A stretch of 64,000 nucleotides of DNA, from positions 62,001-126,000 of the forward strand of contig JANXAP010000018.1 in the NCBI GenBank assembly GCA_025062275.1, given 5' to 3'. The notes beneath the pieces are model-generated. The model made no database searches and was not told the DNA's origin. It worked only from the letters and a program-made list of their open reading frames with translations. The position numbers and the translations under genes were made by a program. Source of the stretch: Dehalococcoidia bacterium (GTDB lineage Bacteria > Chloroflexota > Dehalococcoidia > SM23-28-2 > HRBIN24). Shown here piece by piece: positions 52,709 to 61,651 of this stretch. Positions within the stretch are counted from its first letter, which is position 1. Each line of letters starts with the position of its first letter.

Positions 52709-53657
52709 TTAGCGAGACCCTGGGCTTGTCTTGCAAATCACGACCTGCAGCGGGCGGGTGCAGGGCTGAGGGACCAGGGCCGTAGCAAGTGCCATAAGAG
52801 GCGCAACAGCAGGCGCAAGGATGACGGCCACGGCCTCCAGGTAGGCCCCCTTCTGGGCCATCTGGGGCAGCACCTCCGGCAGGCGGCCGCCCCACAGCCT
52901 CGTCTTCACCGCCCCGCAGACGCCCTCCACCACCCCCCGCAACCGGTAGAGGGAGGGACCTGGGCGCCTCCTGCCCAAGAGCCGCCTCTCGTCCCTCGGC
53001 TCTCCCCCTCCCTTGAGGGGGATGTGCTCCCCAAGCCCCCTCTGGGCTGCCAGTTGCCGCAGGGAGATGGCACCTGGGCCGGCATCAGCTAGGAGGTGGC
53101 CTTGGGCCCTCGCCCCTGCCAGGGCCAGGAGCCCCAGGCGGACATCCGAGGCGTAGGCAGGGCCCACCGCCACCCCCTCCAGGGCCATAAGCCTCCCTCG
53201 CCGGCGATAGCGCACCAGGCAGAGGAGGCGGCTGTGGCCGCGCACCTGCTCAAGCTGGCTTCCCCGCCGCCACCTGAGCCGCTGCCCCTTGCTCCGGTGG
53301 GCCAGCCCCGTGCTGGCACGTCACAGCAGCGCCTCCTCCTGGGGGAGCAGGGGCTGGAGCCGCCCCCTGAGCCTCCCCAAGAGGCCCCAAAGCTCCTCCC
53401 CCCTATCCCCTTGGCGAAGCGGTGCAGGGACTCCTAGGAGGGGCAGGGCCGGTCAGGGAAGAGCTTCTGGTAAAGCGCCACGGTGTGGCGGTAAGGGGCC
53501 TTAAGATAGGCCCGGCAAGGAGGGCCAGCACTTCTCCCAGCCGTAGAGCCAGGGGTGGCCCCGCCGGCGCTGGGGCCCCCGCCCCCTGGCGATGGGCCTC
53601 GGCCAGCTCAAGACAGACCAGAAACGCCTGCCGCAGCCTGCCGCTACCTCTCGCCAT
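52709..53657 (-). pseudogene. Decayed IS transposase (DDE, IS4/IS5-like)
   Basis: Minus strand. The C-terminal part (52709-53245) reads LLADAGPGAISLRQLAAQRGLG...IPLKGGGEPRDERRL...YRLRGVVEGVCGAVKTRLWGGRL. This is the DDE pattern with a second Asp (ADAG) and the final Glu in YR-x5-VEGVxGAxKxR. The N-terminal part lies in two other frames: RLRQAFLVCLELAEAHRQ, then PYRHTVALYQKLFPDRPCPS, ended by a TAG near 53431. Frameshifts and a stop make it inactive. Family placement is approximate. Confidence 0.7.
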
Positions 53658-53707
53658 GGCACACCAAGCCTATCTCCAGCCCTTTTGCAAGAGAAGCCCG
53701 CGAGATC
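52715..53707 (-). mobile_element. Degenerate insertion sequence with terminal inverted repeats
   Basis: Imperfect terminal repeats bound the transposase remnant: GAGACCCTGGGCTTGTCTTGCAAA (52715-52738) and the reverse complement of 53684-53707. They match at 17 of 24 positions, including TCTTGCAAA and GGGCTT. The element is about 1 kb. No target duplication is obvious. It lies between sucC and sucD, next to an odd-composition secreted-protein gene. Confidence 0.6.
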
Positions 53708-53795
53708 CTTGACAAAAGGCCGTCCCCCTGCTATCCTTCAGCCAGTTCGTGAGTGCTGGACGGGGGGTGGGTGATGAGGGGGCTAGCACTCCTGT

Positions 53796-54557
53796 GTGGG
53801 GTCGTGGTGGGGGGCAGCGGTGGCCCTTTCTCCCCTCGGGGAGGGCGGGCCCACCACCGGTGCGGGTGAGTCCATCCGCCTCGAGTGGATGTCAGGCGCA
53901 GCGTTCGTCCGCGCGGATCTCTCGGGCTGGTTCTGCCCGTCTGCTGGCCCTAGTAGCAGTCACCAAGGTGCCTGGGACCTTATAGCCGACGATAACGGTG
54001 CTGATGGTTGCTCGTGGAGCTGGGTCATAAATGGCCAACGGCCCATATATCTAGATACACGGGGAACCTCTTCGAGCACGGCCCATAACACTGTCGCAGC
54101 ATTCGGCTACAGGCTACAAGGGGGAACGAGAATTTGCGATATCTACCATTGGAACGTCGTGGAGATCGGTAGCGGCATTTTGCGCGGCAAAATGCGCTAC
54201 GTGCACGTCGTGTTGCATCCCTCAATGCTGGACGGCGGCGGAGTAAATATCCCGGCATCTCCGAGTGGAAGCCAGCAGTCGGTAGAGGTGGGTGTATTGG
54301 CAAACGACCATCAAGATGGTTCAGGCTGTTCGACGGGATGGCATATCCACCAGGACAACTGGCAGCAGGGCCAGTTCAGGCAGCAGAACGGTACCTGTTC
54401 AAGTAGCACCACAAGCCAGCGTTGTTTGTTTGGTGCTACTAATACGACCTCAAACCTGCCCGTCGGAACCGTAGCTAACGTATGGGGAACTACCAAGTGG
54501 ATACACAGGTGGTGCTACACGGAGGGGGTTAGTGGCGAGCCGGGCGGCTGGTGCTAA
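53796..54557 (+). CDS. Secreted protein, possible M23-peptidase-like, signal sequence in another frame
   Basis: 253 residues in the open frame. An AT-richer, Ser/Thr/Gly/Asn/Trp-rich protein, unlike its neighbours. Near the end, YVHVVLHPSM...SVEVGVLANDHQDGSGCSTGWHIHQD recalls the LytM/M23 pattern (YxHL...GxxxG..STGxHxH) with an HxH, but the first metal motif is not evident. Six Cys may form disulfides. The GTG start gives no good signal peptide; an ATG at 53774 with a strong ribosome-binding site begins MRGLALLCGVVVG in another frame, and removing one G from the G6 run at 53809-53814 fuses it to this frame. Possibly a recent transfer. Confidence 0.55.
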   Translation: MGSWWGAAVALSPLGEGGPTTGAGESIRLEWMSGAAFVRADLSGWFCPSAGPSSSHQGAWDLIADDNGADGCSWSWVINGQRPIYLDTRGTSSSTAHNTVAAFGYRLQGGTRICDIYHWNVVEIGSGILRGKMRYVHVVLHPSMLDGGGVNIPASPSGSQQSVEVGVLANDHQDGSGCSTGWHIHQDNWQQGQFRQQNGTCSSSTTSQRCLFGATNTTSNLPVGTVANVWGTTKWIHRWCYTEGVSGEPGGWC

Positions 54558-54573
54558 GGGGAGGCGATAAGTG

Positions 54574-55317
54574 ATGGGCAAGGTGGTATCTCTGTTGGGG
54601 GTCCTGGTGCTGGCAGCCCTGGCCTCCTGGCTGCTGGTGCGCATGGCCAGAGGCGGGCCTGAGGAGGCAGCGGGCGAGCCCGCACCGCCGGGCGACGTCG
54701 TGGAGCGAGAGCGCCAGGTTCGCCAAGAGGACGCAGCCAAAGCACCTTTCTGGGGTACCCTCGGCCCCTTCCACATCGTCCCGGAGGAACAGCCTTCCGG
54801 CTCAGACGAGGAGCAGGCGCGCTGGTTCCAGGACCGGTTCAAGATGCTGTGGGGCCTCGATTGCCAGCAGCCGGTGACCATCCGGAGGGACAGCGCTAGC
54901 AACCCCTTCTACATCGTTTTCAATACCTATGGCCCGCCCTACTACACCGTCTGCGCCAACGGCCAGGTGATGTCCTCCGGCGTGGGCGAGGGGTTCGCCC
55001 CTGAAGAAGGGTCCGGGGACGCCCTGCCTTTCACCTTCATTCGGCTCGCCATCGCCAAGGTGCCAGTAGCGATAGAGGTTCGCGGTACGCCTCTCGAGCG
55101 GCTCCAGGTGCTGAGCGTGCGCGGCAAGGACGTGTTGGTGGAGAAGCCTGTGCCGGGAACGCTGTCTCCCGTGACCCGCTTCTGGATCATTGAGCGCTAC
55201 CCGGAGCCTGGGCGTCAGGGGGTGCTGTCCCTGTTGGTGGTGGCGGATGAGCCGTCCCAGGCCCTAGCGGTGCTGGAGGAGGTGCTGACGGTGGCGGAGC
55301 GGTTCCCACCTAGGTAG
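54574..55317 (+). CDS. Membrane-anchored unknown protein
   Basis: 247 residues from ATG 54574 (GGGAGG upstream). N-terminal membrane span (about 5-24, VVSLLGVLVLAALASWLLV), then a charged linker and a globular extracytoplasmic domain with two Cys (DCQQPVTIRRD and YTVCANGQVM). No family recognised. It follows the secreted-protein gene by 16 bp, so the two are likely co-expressed. Its last 8 bp overlap the convergent sucC stop. Confidence 0.65.
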   Translation: MGKVVSLLGVLVLAALASWLLVRMARGGPEEAAGEPAPPGDVVERERQVRQEDAAKAPFWGTLGPFHIVPEEQPSGSDEEQARWFQDRFKMLWGLDCQQPVTIRRDSASNPFYIVFNTYGPPYYTVCANGQVMSSGVGEGFAPEEGSGDALPFTFIRLAIAKVPVAIEVRGTPLERLQVLSVRGKDVLVEKPVPGTLSPVTRFWIIERYPEPGRQGVLSLLVVADEPSQALAVLEEVLTVAERFPPR

Positions 55318-56488
55318 CAAGCGCCTCGCCCCGGGCGGCGGCCACCGCCTTGGCTGCCGCCTCCCCCAGGTCCCTGGCCCGCACCACCGGCAGTCCCGAT
55401 TCGGCCAGGATCCGCTCCCCTGCCTCCACGTTGGTGCCGGCCAGCCGCACCACCACCGGGACGCGAACGTCCATCTCCCGGAAGGCCCGCACCACGCCTT
55501 CGGCGATGACGTCCACCCGCGCCATCCCCCCGAAGATGTTGATCAGGATGGCCCGCACCTGCTCGTCGGAGGTGAGGATGCGGAAGGAGTTGACCACCCG
55601 CTCCACGTTGTTGACGGTGCCGATGTCCAGGAAGTTGGCCGGCTCCCCGCCCGCCAGCTTGATGGCGTCCATGGTGGCCATGGCCAGCCCGGCGCCGTTT
55701 ACCACGCAGCCGATGTTGCCCGACAGGCGCACGTAGTTGTTGATGCCCATCTCCTGGGCCTGGACCTCCAGCGGGTCCTCCTCGTGGGGGTCGCGCAGGG
55801 CCTGCACGTCGGGGTGGCGGAAGAGGGCGTTGTCGTCGAAGTTCACCTTGGCATCGGCCGCCAGCAGCCGCCCGTCATCCGTCACCACCAGGGGGTTGAC
55901 CTCGACCAGCGAGCAGTCCTTGTCCATGAACAGGCGGTAGAGGCCGCCCATGGCCTGCACCCCCTGCTTCAGCAGGTCGCCCGTGAGGCCGATGGCCATG
56001 CCCAGCTCACGGCCCATGAAGGGCTGGAAGCCGATGGCCGGGTCCACCGGCAGACGGTGGATGCGCTCCGGCGAGGTGGCTGCCACCTCCTCGATGTCCA
56101 CCCCACCGGCATCGGAGGCCATCAGTACCGGCATGCCTAGGGCGTTCTCAATGACCACCGCCAGGTAAAGCTCACGGGCGGGCCGGACCGCTTCCTCCAC
56201 CAGCACCGATCGGACCAGCCGCCCCTCGGGACCCGTCTGGTGGGTGACCAGGACGCGTCCCAGTATCTGCGCGGCTGCCTGCCGTGCCTCCTCGGGGGTA
56301 GCGGCGAGCTTGATGCCTCCCGCCTTGCCGCGGCCGCCAGCATGGATCTGGGCCTTCACGGCCACCGGCACCCCCAGCTCGCGGGCGATGTCCTCCGCCT
56401 CTTCGGGCGAGCGGGCTACTCGGCCCCTGGGGACGGGCACTCCGTAGTCCTGCAGCAGCTGCTTGGCCTGGAACTCGTGGACCTTCAA
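55310..56488 (-). CDS. sucC: Succinate-CoA ligase, beta subunit
   Basis: 392 residues from TTG 56488 (GGAGG upstream), matching family starts (KVHEFQAKQLLQDYGVPVP). ATP-grasp domain: VAVKAQIHAGGRGKAGGIKLA, LVEVNPLVVTDDGRLLAADAKVNFDDNALFRHPD, and the C-terminal phosphohistidine-facing part GNIGCVVNGAGLAMATMDAIK, NIFGGMARVDVIAEG. The GGEPANFLDIGTVNN segment differs from the usual FLDVGGGA. Works with sucD. Confidence 0.94.
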   Translation of the reverse strand: MKVHEFQAKQLLQDYGVPVPRGRVARSPEEAEDIARELGVPVAVKAQIHAGGRGKAGGIKLAATPEEARQAAAQILGRVLVTHQTGPEGRLVRSVLVEEAVRPARELYLAVVIENALGMPVLMASDAGGVDIEEVAATSPERIHRLPVDPAIGFQPFMGRELGMAIGLTGDLLKQGVQAMGGLYRLFMDKDCSLVEVNPLVVTDDGRLLAADAKVNFDDNALFRHPDVQALRDPHEEDPLEVQAQEMGINNYVRLSGNIGCVVNGAGLAMATMDAIKLAGGEPANFLDIGTVNNVERVVNSFRILTSDEQVRAILINIFGGMARVDVIAEGVVRAFREMDVRVPVVVRLAGTNVEAGERILAESGLPVVRARDLGEAAAKAVAAARGEALAT

Positions 56489-56652
56489 CCTCGACCTCCG
56501 GGGCAGTGGTGGCGGCTGGGCGCCGCGCACCAATACCATAGCACACGGCCGCCCTTGACAGAACGCCGATTCCGTCCCGGGCCATCACAGTCGCACGCAT
56601 GGCGAAGGGGCTGTGTTATGGAGAAGCGCCTCTGGCAGGGCGGGCTGTGACT

Positions 56653-57981
56653 TTACGGGCTGCCCCGTTGCCAGCGCATGGTTACGGCGGCCAGGGCTGT
56701 CACGGCCGCCGCTATGAGCAGCAGCACGATGGTTATGCCGGGCGGCCCCCCCAGCTGCCCCAGCAGGTCCGTGAGGCCGCCGATGAACAGAACAGGCATC
56801 AGGGCCAGGGAGTTGGCCAGCACCGCCTGCACGGCGAATATGCGCCCCCGCATATGCGGCGGCGCCCTCTCGTGCAGCACGGTTTGGGCAGGGGCATTGA
56901 GGAGAGCGTAGCTGAAGCCCAGAGGCCCTGCCAGGGCCATGGTTATGGTCTGCAGGAGCGACAGCCCCAGCAGGTTCTCCGGGTTGAGGGGGCCCGAGGC
57001 GCGGTCCATGAAGGAGGCCAGGGGCTGCACCAGGGCCAGCCCCACCAGGCAGAGACCGATGCCAGCCAGACCCAGGGGGACCAGCCGCTGCCTGCCCAGG
57101 CGCACTGCCAGCCAGGGCAGCACCCGCAGCCCCAGCAGCGCCCCCAGACCCGTAGGGGCGAAGACGAAGGCGGCGTTGTCGGGGGCGATGCCCAGGATAT
57201 CGTTCATGTAGCGGGGGATGAGGGTGGCGAAGAGCAGCACTAAGGTGTTGCCCGCCACCAGATGGGCCATAGCCAGGGCTGCCTGCCGGTCGCTGCGCAG
57301 GGCTGCCAGGGCGCTCAACAGCTCCCGCGGCATCGCTGTGCGCACCGGGGCCTGCCCTATCGCAGACCCTTCCGGTGGCAGCAGCAGCGAGACCGCGGCC
57401 GCGGCGGCGAACATGGCAGCGCCGGTGGCGAACATGATCTCCTCGCCGGCGCCTCCGGCCAGCTTCAGCACCAGGGGCGCCAGGAGGACCATCCCCACCA
57501 GCTGCCCACCCGTGACCGTGAGGTTGTACAGGCTGTTGGCGTCCACCAGCCTGTCCCTGGGCACCAGGGCCGGCAGGAGGGCTACCAGGGCTGGATTGAA
57601 AAGGAGGGAGGCCGCCGAAAAGAGGAGCCCCAGCAGGTATATGGCGCCCACCCACTGATGGGCGAACACCAGCCCGACGCAGGCCAGGGCGCGCACGGCG
57701 TTGCTCAGCGCCATCACTCTCGCCTTGGGCCAGCGGTCCAGCATCACCCCGGCCAGAGGGCCTACCAGGAGGGTAGGGGCGATGAAAGCCAGCACCAGCA
57801 GGCTGGTCTGGGTGCTGGAGCCGGTGGCCTTCAGCACCACGATGAGGAGGGTGAAGAGGAGGGCGCTGTAGGCCACCTGGGAAAGGCCCTGCCCCAGCCA
57901 CAGGGGCAGGAAGCGACGGTGGAAGAGCAGAGAGGCAGCTGGCGGGGCCGCCGGCCGCCCCGGGGCCTTACCGATGATCAT
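56653..57981 (-). CDS. Major facilitator superfamily transporter
   Basis: 442 residues from ATG 57981, about 12 hydrophobic segments. Typical MFS loop after helix 2, [21 protein letters not shown], and again in the second half, [17 protein letters not shown]. Layout and the [17 protein letters not shown] start resemble the EntS/MFS_3 drug or siderophore exporter group. Substrate unknown. Its start overlaps the DUF951 gene by 14 bp. Confidence 0.88.
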   Translation of the reverse strand: MIIGKAPGRPAAPPAASLLFHRRFLPLWLGQGLSQVAYSALLFTLLIVVLKATGSSTQTSLLVLAFIAPTLLVGPLAGVMLDRWPKARVMALSNAVRALACVGLVFAHQWVGAIYLLGLLFSAASLLFNPALVALLPALVPRDRLVDANSLYNLTVTGGQLVGMVLLAPLVLKLAGGAGEEIMFATGAAMFAAAAAVSLLLPPEGSAIGQAPVRTAMPRELLSALAALRSDRQAALAMAHLVAGNTLVLLFATLIPRYMNDILGIAPDNAAFVFAPTGLGALLGLRVLPWLAVRLGRQRLVPLGLAGIGLCLVGLALVQPLASFMDRASGPLNPENLLGLSLLQTITMALAGPLGFSYALLNAPAQTVLHERAPPHMRGRIFAVQAVLANSLALMPVLFIGGLTDLLGQLGGPPGITIVLLLIAAAVTALAAVTMRWQRGSP

Positions 57982-58189
57982 GCTCGGCTGTGCCTGCCGC
58001 CCCCTCCTCGGCCCACACCGCGCGAAGGCGGCGGTCCAGCTGGCCGAGGGGCAAGAGAACCCGTCGCCCACAGCCCAGGCAGCGCAGCCGCACGTCGGCA
58101 CCGGTCCTCTCTACGTGCCAGCGGTCGCTGCCGCAGGGGTGGGGCTTGCGCAGCTGGACGATGGCCCCCGGTGACACGTCCGCCAGCAA
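57968..58189 (-). CDS. DUF951 family protein
   Basis: 73 residues starting TTG, 3 bp after pyr[50 protein letters not shown] matches DUF951 closely (KKPHPCG, GADIRLKCLGC). Three Cys (CG and CLGC) plus His suggest a small zinc site. The family is found in Firmicutes and Chloroflexi, often near engD or DNA-replication genes; function unknown. Confidence 0.88.
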   Translation of the reverse strand: MLADVSPGAIVQLRKPHPCGSDRWHVERTGADVRLRCLGCGRRVLLPLGQLDRRLRAVWAEEGAAGTAEHDHR

Positions 58190-58192
58190 GAG

Positions 58193-59017
58193 CTATCGAC
58201 CTCCTCTACGGGCGGCCAGGGCCTCGGCCCGGGCACGCTGGATCTCCTCTCGCAGGGCCAGGGCCTCCCTTCGGGCCGCCTGGGCGAAATCGCGGTCGCG
58301 GGAGGCGAAGAGCACTTGCCTGGCCGCTACCACTATGAGCCCTCCGCCGCGGTCGTCCAGGCCGGCCTCCACTGCGGCCCGCAGGTCTCCCCCTTGGGGG
58401 CCGACGCCAGGCACCAGGAAGGGCATGTCCGGGCAGGCGCGGCGAAGGAGGGCCATGTCCTCGGGGGCGGTGGCCCCCACCACCAGACCCACGTTGCCGG
58501 CCCGGTCCAGGTTGCGGGCCAGCTGCGCCACCGCCAGGAAGAGGGGGCGACCATCGGCCAGAGGGAGGGATTGGACGTCGGCGGCGCCCGGGTTGGAGCC
58601 TCGACACCAGACGAAGACGCCCCTGTCCTCGTATTCCACGAAGGGCAGGAGCGAGTCGCTGCCGCCGTAGGGGTGGACGGTGACGGCATCGAAGCCGTAT
58701 ACCTCGAAGAGGGCGCGGGCGTAGAGGCGGGACACGTTGGGCACGTCGGCTCGCTTGGCGTCGGCGATGACCGGAATCTCGGGCGGGACGGGGGCCAGGG
58801 CCTCCTGCAGCATGCTCATGCCCCCGGGCCCCAGCGCCTCGAAGAAGGCCAGGTTGGGCTTGTAGCAGCAGACCAGGTCCATTGTGGCCTCGATGATGGC
58901 CTGCAAGAAGGAGACGATGTGGCGGCCCTGCAGCAGGTCAGGGTCGGGGTCGAGCCCGATGCACAGCAGGCTCTGGTTGCGCTCCTGGGCGGCCTGTAGC
59001 CGCTCCCGAAAGGTCAT
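58193..59017 (-). CDS. pyrF: Orotidine 5'-phosphate decarboxylase (type 2)
   Basis: 275 residues from ATG 59017. CIGLDPDPDLL, CYKPNLAFFEALG (substrate Lys), VIADAKRADVPNVSRLYA (catalytic Asp-Lys-Asp), VTVHPYGGSDSLLPF and the phosphate loop VPGVGPQGGDL. Length and motifs fit the longer pyrF subfamily. Final step of UMP synthesis. Followed by DUF951 and the MFS gene, and divergent from the ComB-like gene. Confidence 0.94.
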   Translation of the reverse strand: MTFRERLQAAQERNQSLLCIGLDPDPDLLQGRHIVSFLQAIIEATMDLVCCYKPNLAFFEALGPGGMSMLQEALAPVPPEIPVIADAKRADVPNVSRLYARALFEVYGFDAVTVHPYGGSDSLLPFVEYEDRGVFVWCRGSNPGAADVQSLPLADGRPLFLAVAQLARNLDRAGNVGLVVGATAPEDMALLRRACPDMPFLVPGVGPQGGDLRAAVEAGLDDRGGGLIVVAARQVLFASRDRDFAQAARREALALREEIQRARAEALAARRGGR

Positions 59018-59059
59018 TCGGGCATTGGCCCTCCCTTGCGACGCGATGATAGAGGGGCC

Positions 59060-59824
59060 ATGAGGCACGGTCAAGGTCGAAGCCCGTCCCTGCTGGTGGC
59101 ACCTCTGCCCTCCCTGGCGCCCAGCACCGAGGCAGTGGGGGTGGCCATAGATGTCCTGAGAGCTTCTTCCACAGCTGTGGTGGCTCTGGGCAGGGGGATG
59201 CCGAGGCTGGTGGTGACCTCGTCCCTTCGGGAGGCGCGACGGCTCCGCCGTGCCCTCGTCGACCACCTGCTAGCCGGCGAAAGGGGAGGCCTTCCGCCCC
59301 GCGACTTCGATCTGGGCAACTCGCCCCTGCAGCTGCTATCGGCTGACCTGCAGGGGCGCGGCCTGATCCTCACCACCTCCAACGGCACCCGCCTGCTGCG
59401 TCGCCTGGCCCGCCTGCCCGTGGTGCTGGTCGGGTGCCTGCTGGACCGCCGCGCCGTGGCCCGCCTGGCCGTGACCAAGGCCCGGTCCCTGGGCCTGCCC
59501 ATCGTCTTGGTTTGCGCCGGCGAGGGCGGGGGGCGGGAGATGGCCCTGGAGGACATCATCGGAGCGGGGGCCATCGCCGAGGCTGCCCTCGAGATGGACC
59601 CCGAGCTGGAGGCCGACGAGTGGGCGCGGCTGGCCCTCCTCGCCTTCGCGGCCGCCCGCAACGACCTGCCTGCCGCTCTGGGCGCCACCCGCCACGGCCG
59701 CCACCTAGCGTCCTTGGGCCTGGGTGAGGATGTGGCCTACTGCGCCCGCATGGACGAGTGGGAGGCCGTGCCAAGTCTGGAGCGGGACGCGGAGGGGTTG
59801 CTGGTCCTGCGGCCCGCGCCTTGA
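59060..59824 (+). CDS. 2-phosphosulfolactate phosphatase family protein (ComB-like)
   Basis: 254 residues from ATG 59060. Family motifs: GVAIDVLRASSTAVVALGRG, FDLGNSPLQLL, LTTSNGTRLLRRLA, and a conserved acidic C-terminal region (EDVAYCARMDEWEAVPSL). ComB acts in coenzyme M synthesis in methanogens; many bacteria carry homologues without the pathway, and none of the other com genes are here, so the true substrate may differ. About 40 bp divergent from pyrF. Confidence 0.82.
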   Translation: MRHGQGRSPSLLVAPLPSLAPSTEAVGVAIDVLRASSTAVVALGRGMPRLVVTSSLREARRLRRALVDHLLAGERGGLPPRDFDLGNSPLQLLSADLQGRGLILTTSNGTRLLRRLARLPVVLVGCLLDRRAVARLAVTKARSLGLPIVLVCAGEGGGREMALEDIIGAGAIAEAALEMDPELEADEWARLALLAFAAARNDLPAALGATRHGRHLASLGLGEDVAYCARMDEWEAVPSLERDAEGLLVLRPAP

Positions 59825-59859
59825 CGGGCGGAAGCGGGCCGCCATAGGCTGGGGGCGGG

Positions 59860-61107
59860 ATGAGGGCGGAGCTCATATCCGTCGGCACCGAGATCCTGCT
59901 GGGAGAGATCCTGGACACCAACTCCCAGTTCATTGCTTCCCGGTTGCCGGCCCTGGGGATCGACCTCTACTACATGTCGGTGGTGGGCGACAACCTGGAG
60001 CGGCTGAAGGAGGTCATCGGCCGTGCCTACTCCCGCTCCGACCTGGTCATCACCACCGGCGGCCTCGGCCCCACCGACGACGACCTGACGCGGGAGGCCA
60101 TCGCTGCCGTCGTGGGGGAGGAGCCGCGCGTAGAACCGACGCTGGAACAGCAGTTGCGGGCCTTCTTCGCTGCCCGCGGCGTGTCCTTTCCCGAGCGCAA
60201 CCTCAAGCAGGCCTGGCTCATTCCCTCCGCCCGCCCCATCCCCAACCCCCGCGGCACCGCCCCGGGCTGGTGGGTGGAAAAGGACGGCCGCATCATCGTG
60301 GCCATGCCCGGCCCCCCGCCCGAGATGGAGCGCATGTGGAACGAGGAGGTGGCGCCCCGCCTGCGGGAGCGGGTGCGGGGAGCGGTGCTGGTCACCCGCA
60401 CCCTCAAGACCATCGGCATCGGCGAGGGGCACCTGGACGAGATGCTGGGGGAGCTTACCCGTTCCCAGAACCCCACCATCGGCGTCTACGCCCGCCCCGA
60501 CGGCGTCCACGTGCGCATCGGCGCCAAGGCCGCCGACGAGGAATCGGCCCGCGCCCTCATCGCCCCGATGGAGGAGAGGGTGCGGGCCATTCTGGGTGAA
60601 TACATCTGGGGCGCCGACGACGAGACCCTGGAGCTGGTGGTCGGGCGCCTGCTCAGGGAGCGAGGGCTGACCCTGGCCACCATGGAGTCCTGCACCGGCG
60701 GCCTGCTGGCCGATACCATCACCAACGTCCCCGGCTCCTCGGCCTACTTCCGCGCCGGCTACGTGGCCTACGACCCCGAGGTGAAGGTGGCGCTGGGCGT
60801 CCAGCGGGGCCTCATCGAGTCCCACGGAGTGGTGAGCGCCGAGGTGGCGGCGGACATGGCCCGCGCCGCCCGCGCAGTGGCCAGCGCCGATATCGGCGTG
60901 GGCATCACGGGCGTGGCTGGCCCCGACCCCCTGGAGGGTAAGCCCCCCGGGACCGTCCATATCGGCCTGCACGACGGCGAGACGGCCCAGGTCCAGTCCA
61001 TGACCTTCTACCAGGGGCGACTGGCCACTAAGCGCCGGGCCGTCACCATCGCCCTGGGGATGCTCTGGCGGCACCTGAGACAAAATACGGTGCGCCAGGG
61101 CGAGTGA
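59860..61107 (+). CDS. cinA: CinA-family competence/damage protein, nicotinamide-nucleotide deamidase
   Basis: 415 residues, two domains. N-terminal MoCF/ADP-ribose pyrophosphatase-like part: AELISVGTEILLGEILDTNSQ, ITTGGLGPTDDDLTREA, AMPGPPPEMERM. C-terminal NMN deamidase part: ATMESCTGGLLADTITNVPGSSAYFRAGYVAYDPEVKVALGV and VGITGVAGPDPLEGKPPGTV, with the Ser/Cys active site ESCTGG. Recycles pyridine nucleotides. Begins 35 bp after the ComB-like gene. Confidence 0.94.
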   Translation: MRAELISVGTEILLGEILDTNSQFIASRLPALGIDLYYMSVVGDNLERLKEVIGRAYSRSDLVITTGGLGPTDDDLTREAIAAVVGEEPRVEPTLEQQLRAFFAARGVSFPERNLKQAWLIPSARPIPNPRGTAPGWWVEKDGRIIVAMPGPPPEMERMWNEEVAPRLRERVRGAVLVTRTLKTIGIGEGHLDEMLGELTRSQNPTIGVYARPDGVHVRIGAKAADEESARALIAPMEERVRAILGEYIWGADDETLELVVGRLLRERGLTLATMESCTGGLLADTITNVPGSSAYFRAGYVAYDPEVKVALGVQRGLIESHGVVSAEVAADMARAARAVASADIGVGITGVAGPDPLEGKPPGTVHIGLHDGETAQVQSMTFYQGRLATKRRAVTIALGMLWRHLRQNTVRQGE

Positions 61108-61114
61108 GGGGGCT

Positions 61115-61143
61115 TTGCGTTTTGCCGCTTCCCCGCCTATCAT
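61115..61143 (+). promoter_or_regulatory. Putative promoter of the small membrane-protein gene
   Basis: TTGCGT (61115-61120), 17 bp, TATCAT (61138-61143), 32 bp before the ATG. Confidence 0.5.
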
Positions 61144-61174
61144 AGGCCTGCAGTCACCTGCTGGGAGGGAGGAT

Positions 61175-61651
61175 ATGGTCTACTTTCTCTTGCGCCATTC
61201 CCCCTGGCTATCGTCCCTGGCCCTGGGCCTGGTGCTGGTGGCGGCTGGCGTCTACACCGTCGTCCGGGCGTTGGACGTGAGGGACGAGATTCGGGACGAG
61301 CTGCGGGACGAGCAGATCGTCACCAGCCAGGATGCCCGCATCCCCGGGGTGCTGGTGCAGGACGCGGCCACCGCCAAGGCCCAGGCCGACGTCATCAAGG
61401 AGCACACCCTGGGGCGCTGGGGTCCTTACAGCCAGTTGCCGCGGGATGACCCCCGCCGCGCCCAGTATATCGATGGCGTGGCCCTGCGCACCGCCCTCAA
61501 CCTGGCGGTGATGGGCTTCGGCATCACCGATCTGCTGCTGGGGTTGGGGGCCATTCTCCTGGTGGCCGGGGCGGCCACTGTGGCCCTGGCCACGCCTGCC
61601 CTCTACTTCCTGGCCGGGATGGTGGTGCGGCGCCCCCAGGCGCAGGGCTAG
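61175..61651 (+). CDS. Two-to-four-helix membrane protein of unknown function
   Basis: 158 residues from ATG 61175 (GGGAGGGAGG upstream). A first membrane span (about 10-31), a charged stretch DVRDEIRDELRDEQ, an extracytoplasmic loop with IVTSQDARIPGVLV and KEHTLGRWGPYSQLPRDDPRR, then a hydrophobic region (about 105-148) that fits two more spans. The loop resembles small actinobacterial and chloroflexi membrane proteins annotated only as hypothetical. Ends 4 bp into the convergent malic-enzyme stop. Confidence 0.7.
   Translation: MVYFLLRHSPWLSSLALGLVLVAAGVYTVVRALDVRDEIRDELRDEQIVTSQDARIPGVLVQDAATAKAQADVIKEHTLGRWGPYSQLPRDDPRRAQYIDGVALRTALNLAVMGFGITDLLLGLGAILLVAGAATVALATPALYFLAGMVVRRPQAQG

Noticed and set aside
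56560-56650. tRNA or small RNA gene in the sucC-MFS gap
   Set aside because: No cloverleaf, no T-loop GTTCRANNC and no CCA; nothing else convincing in the gap.
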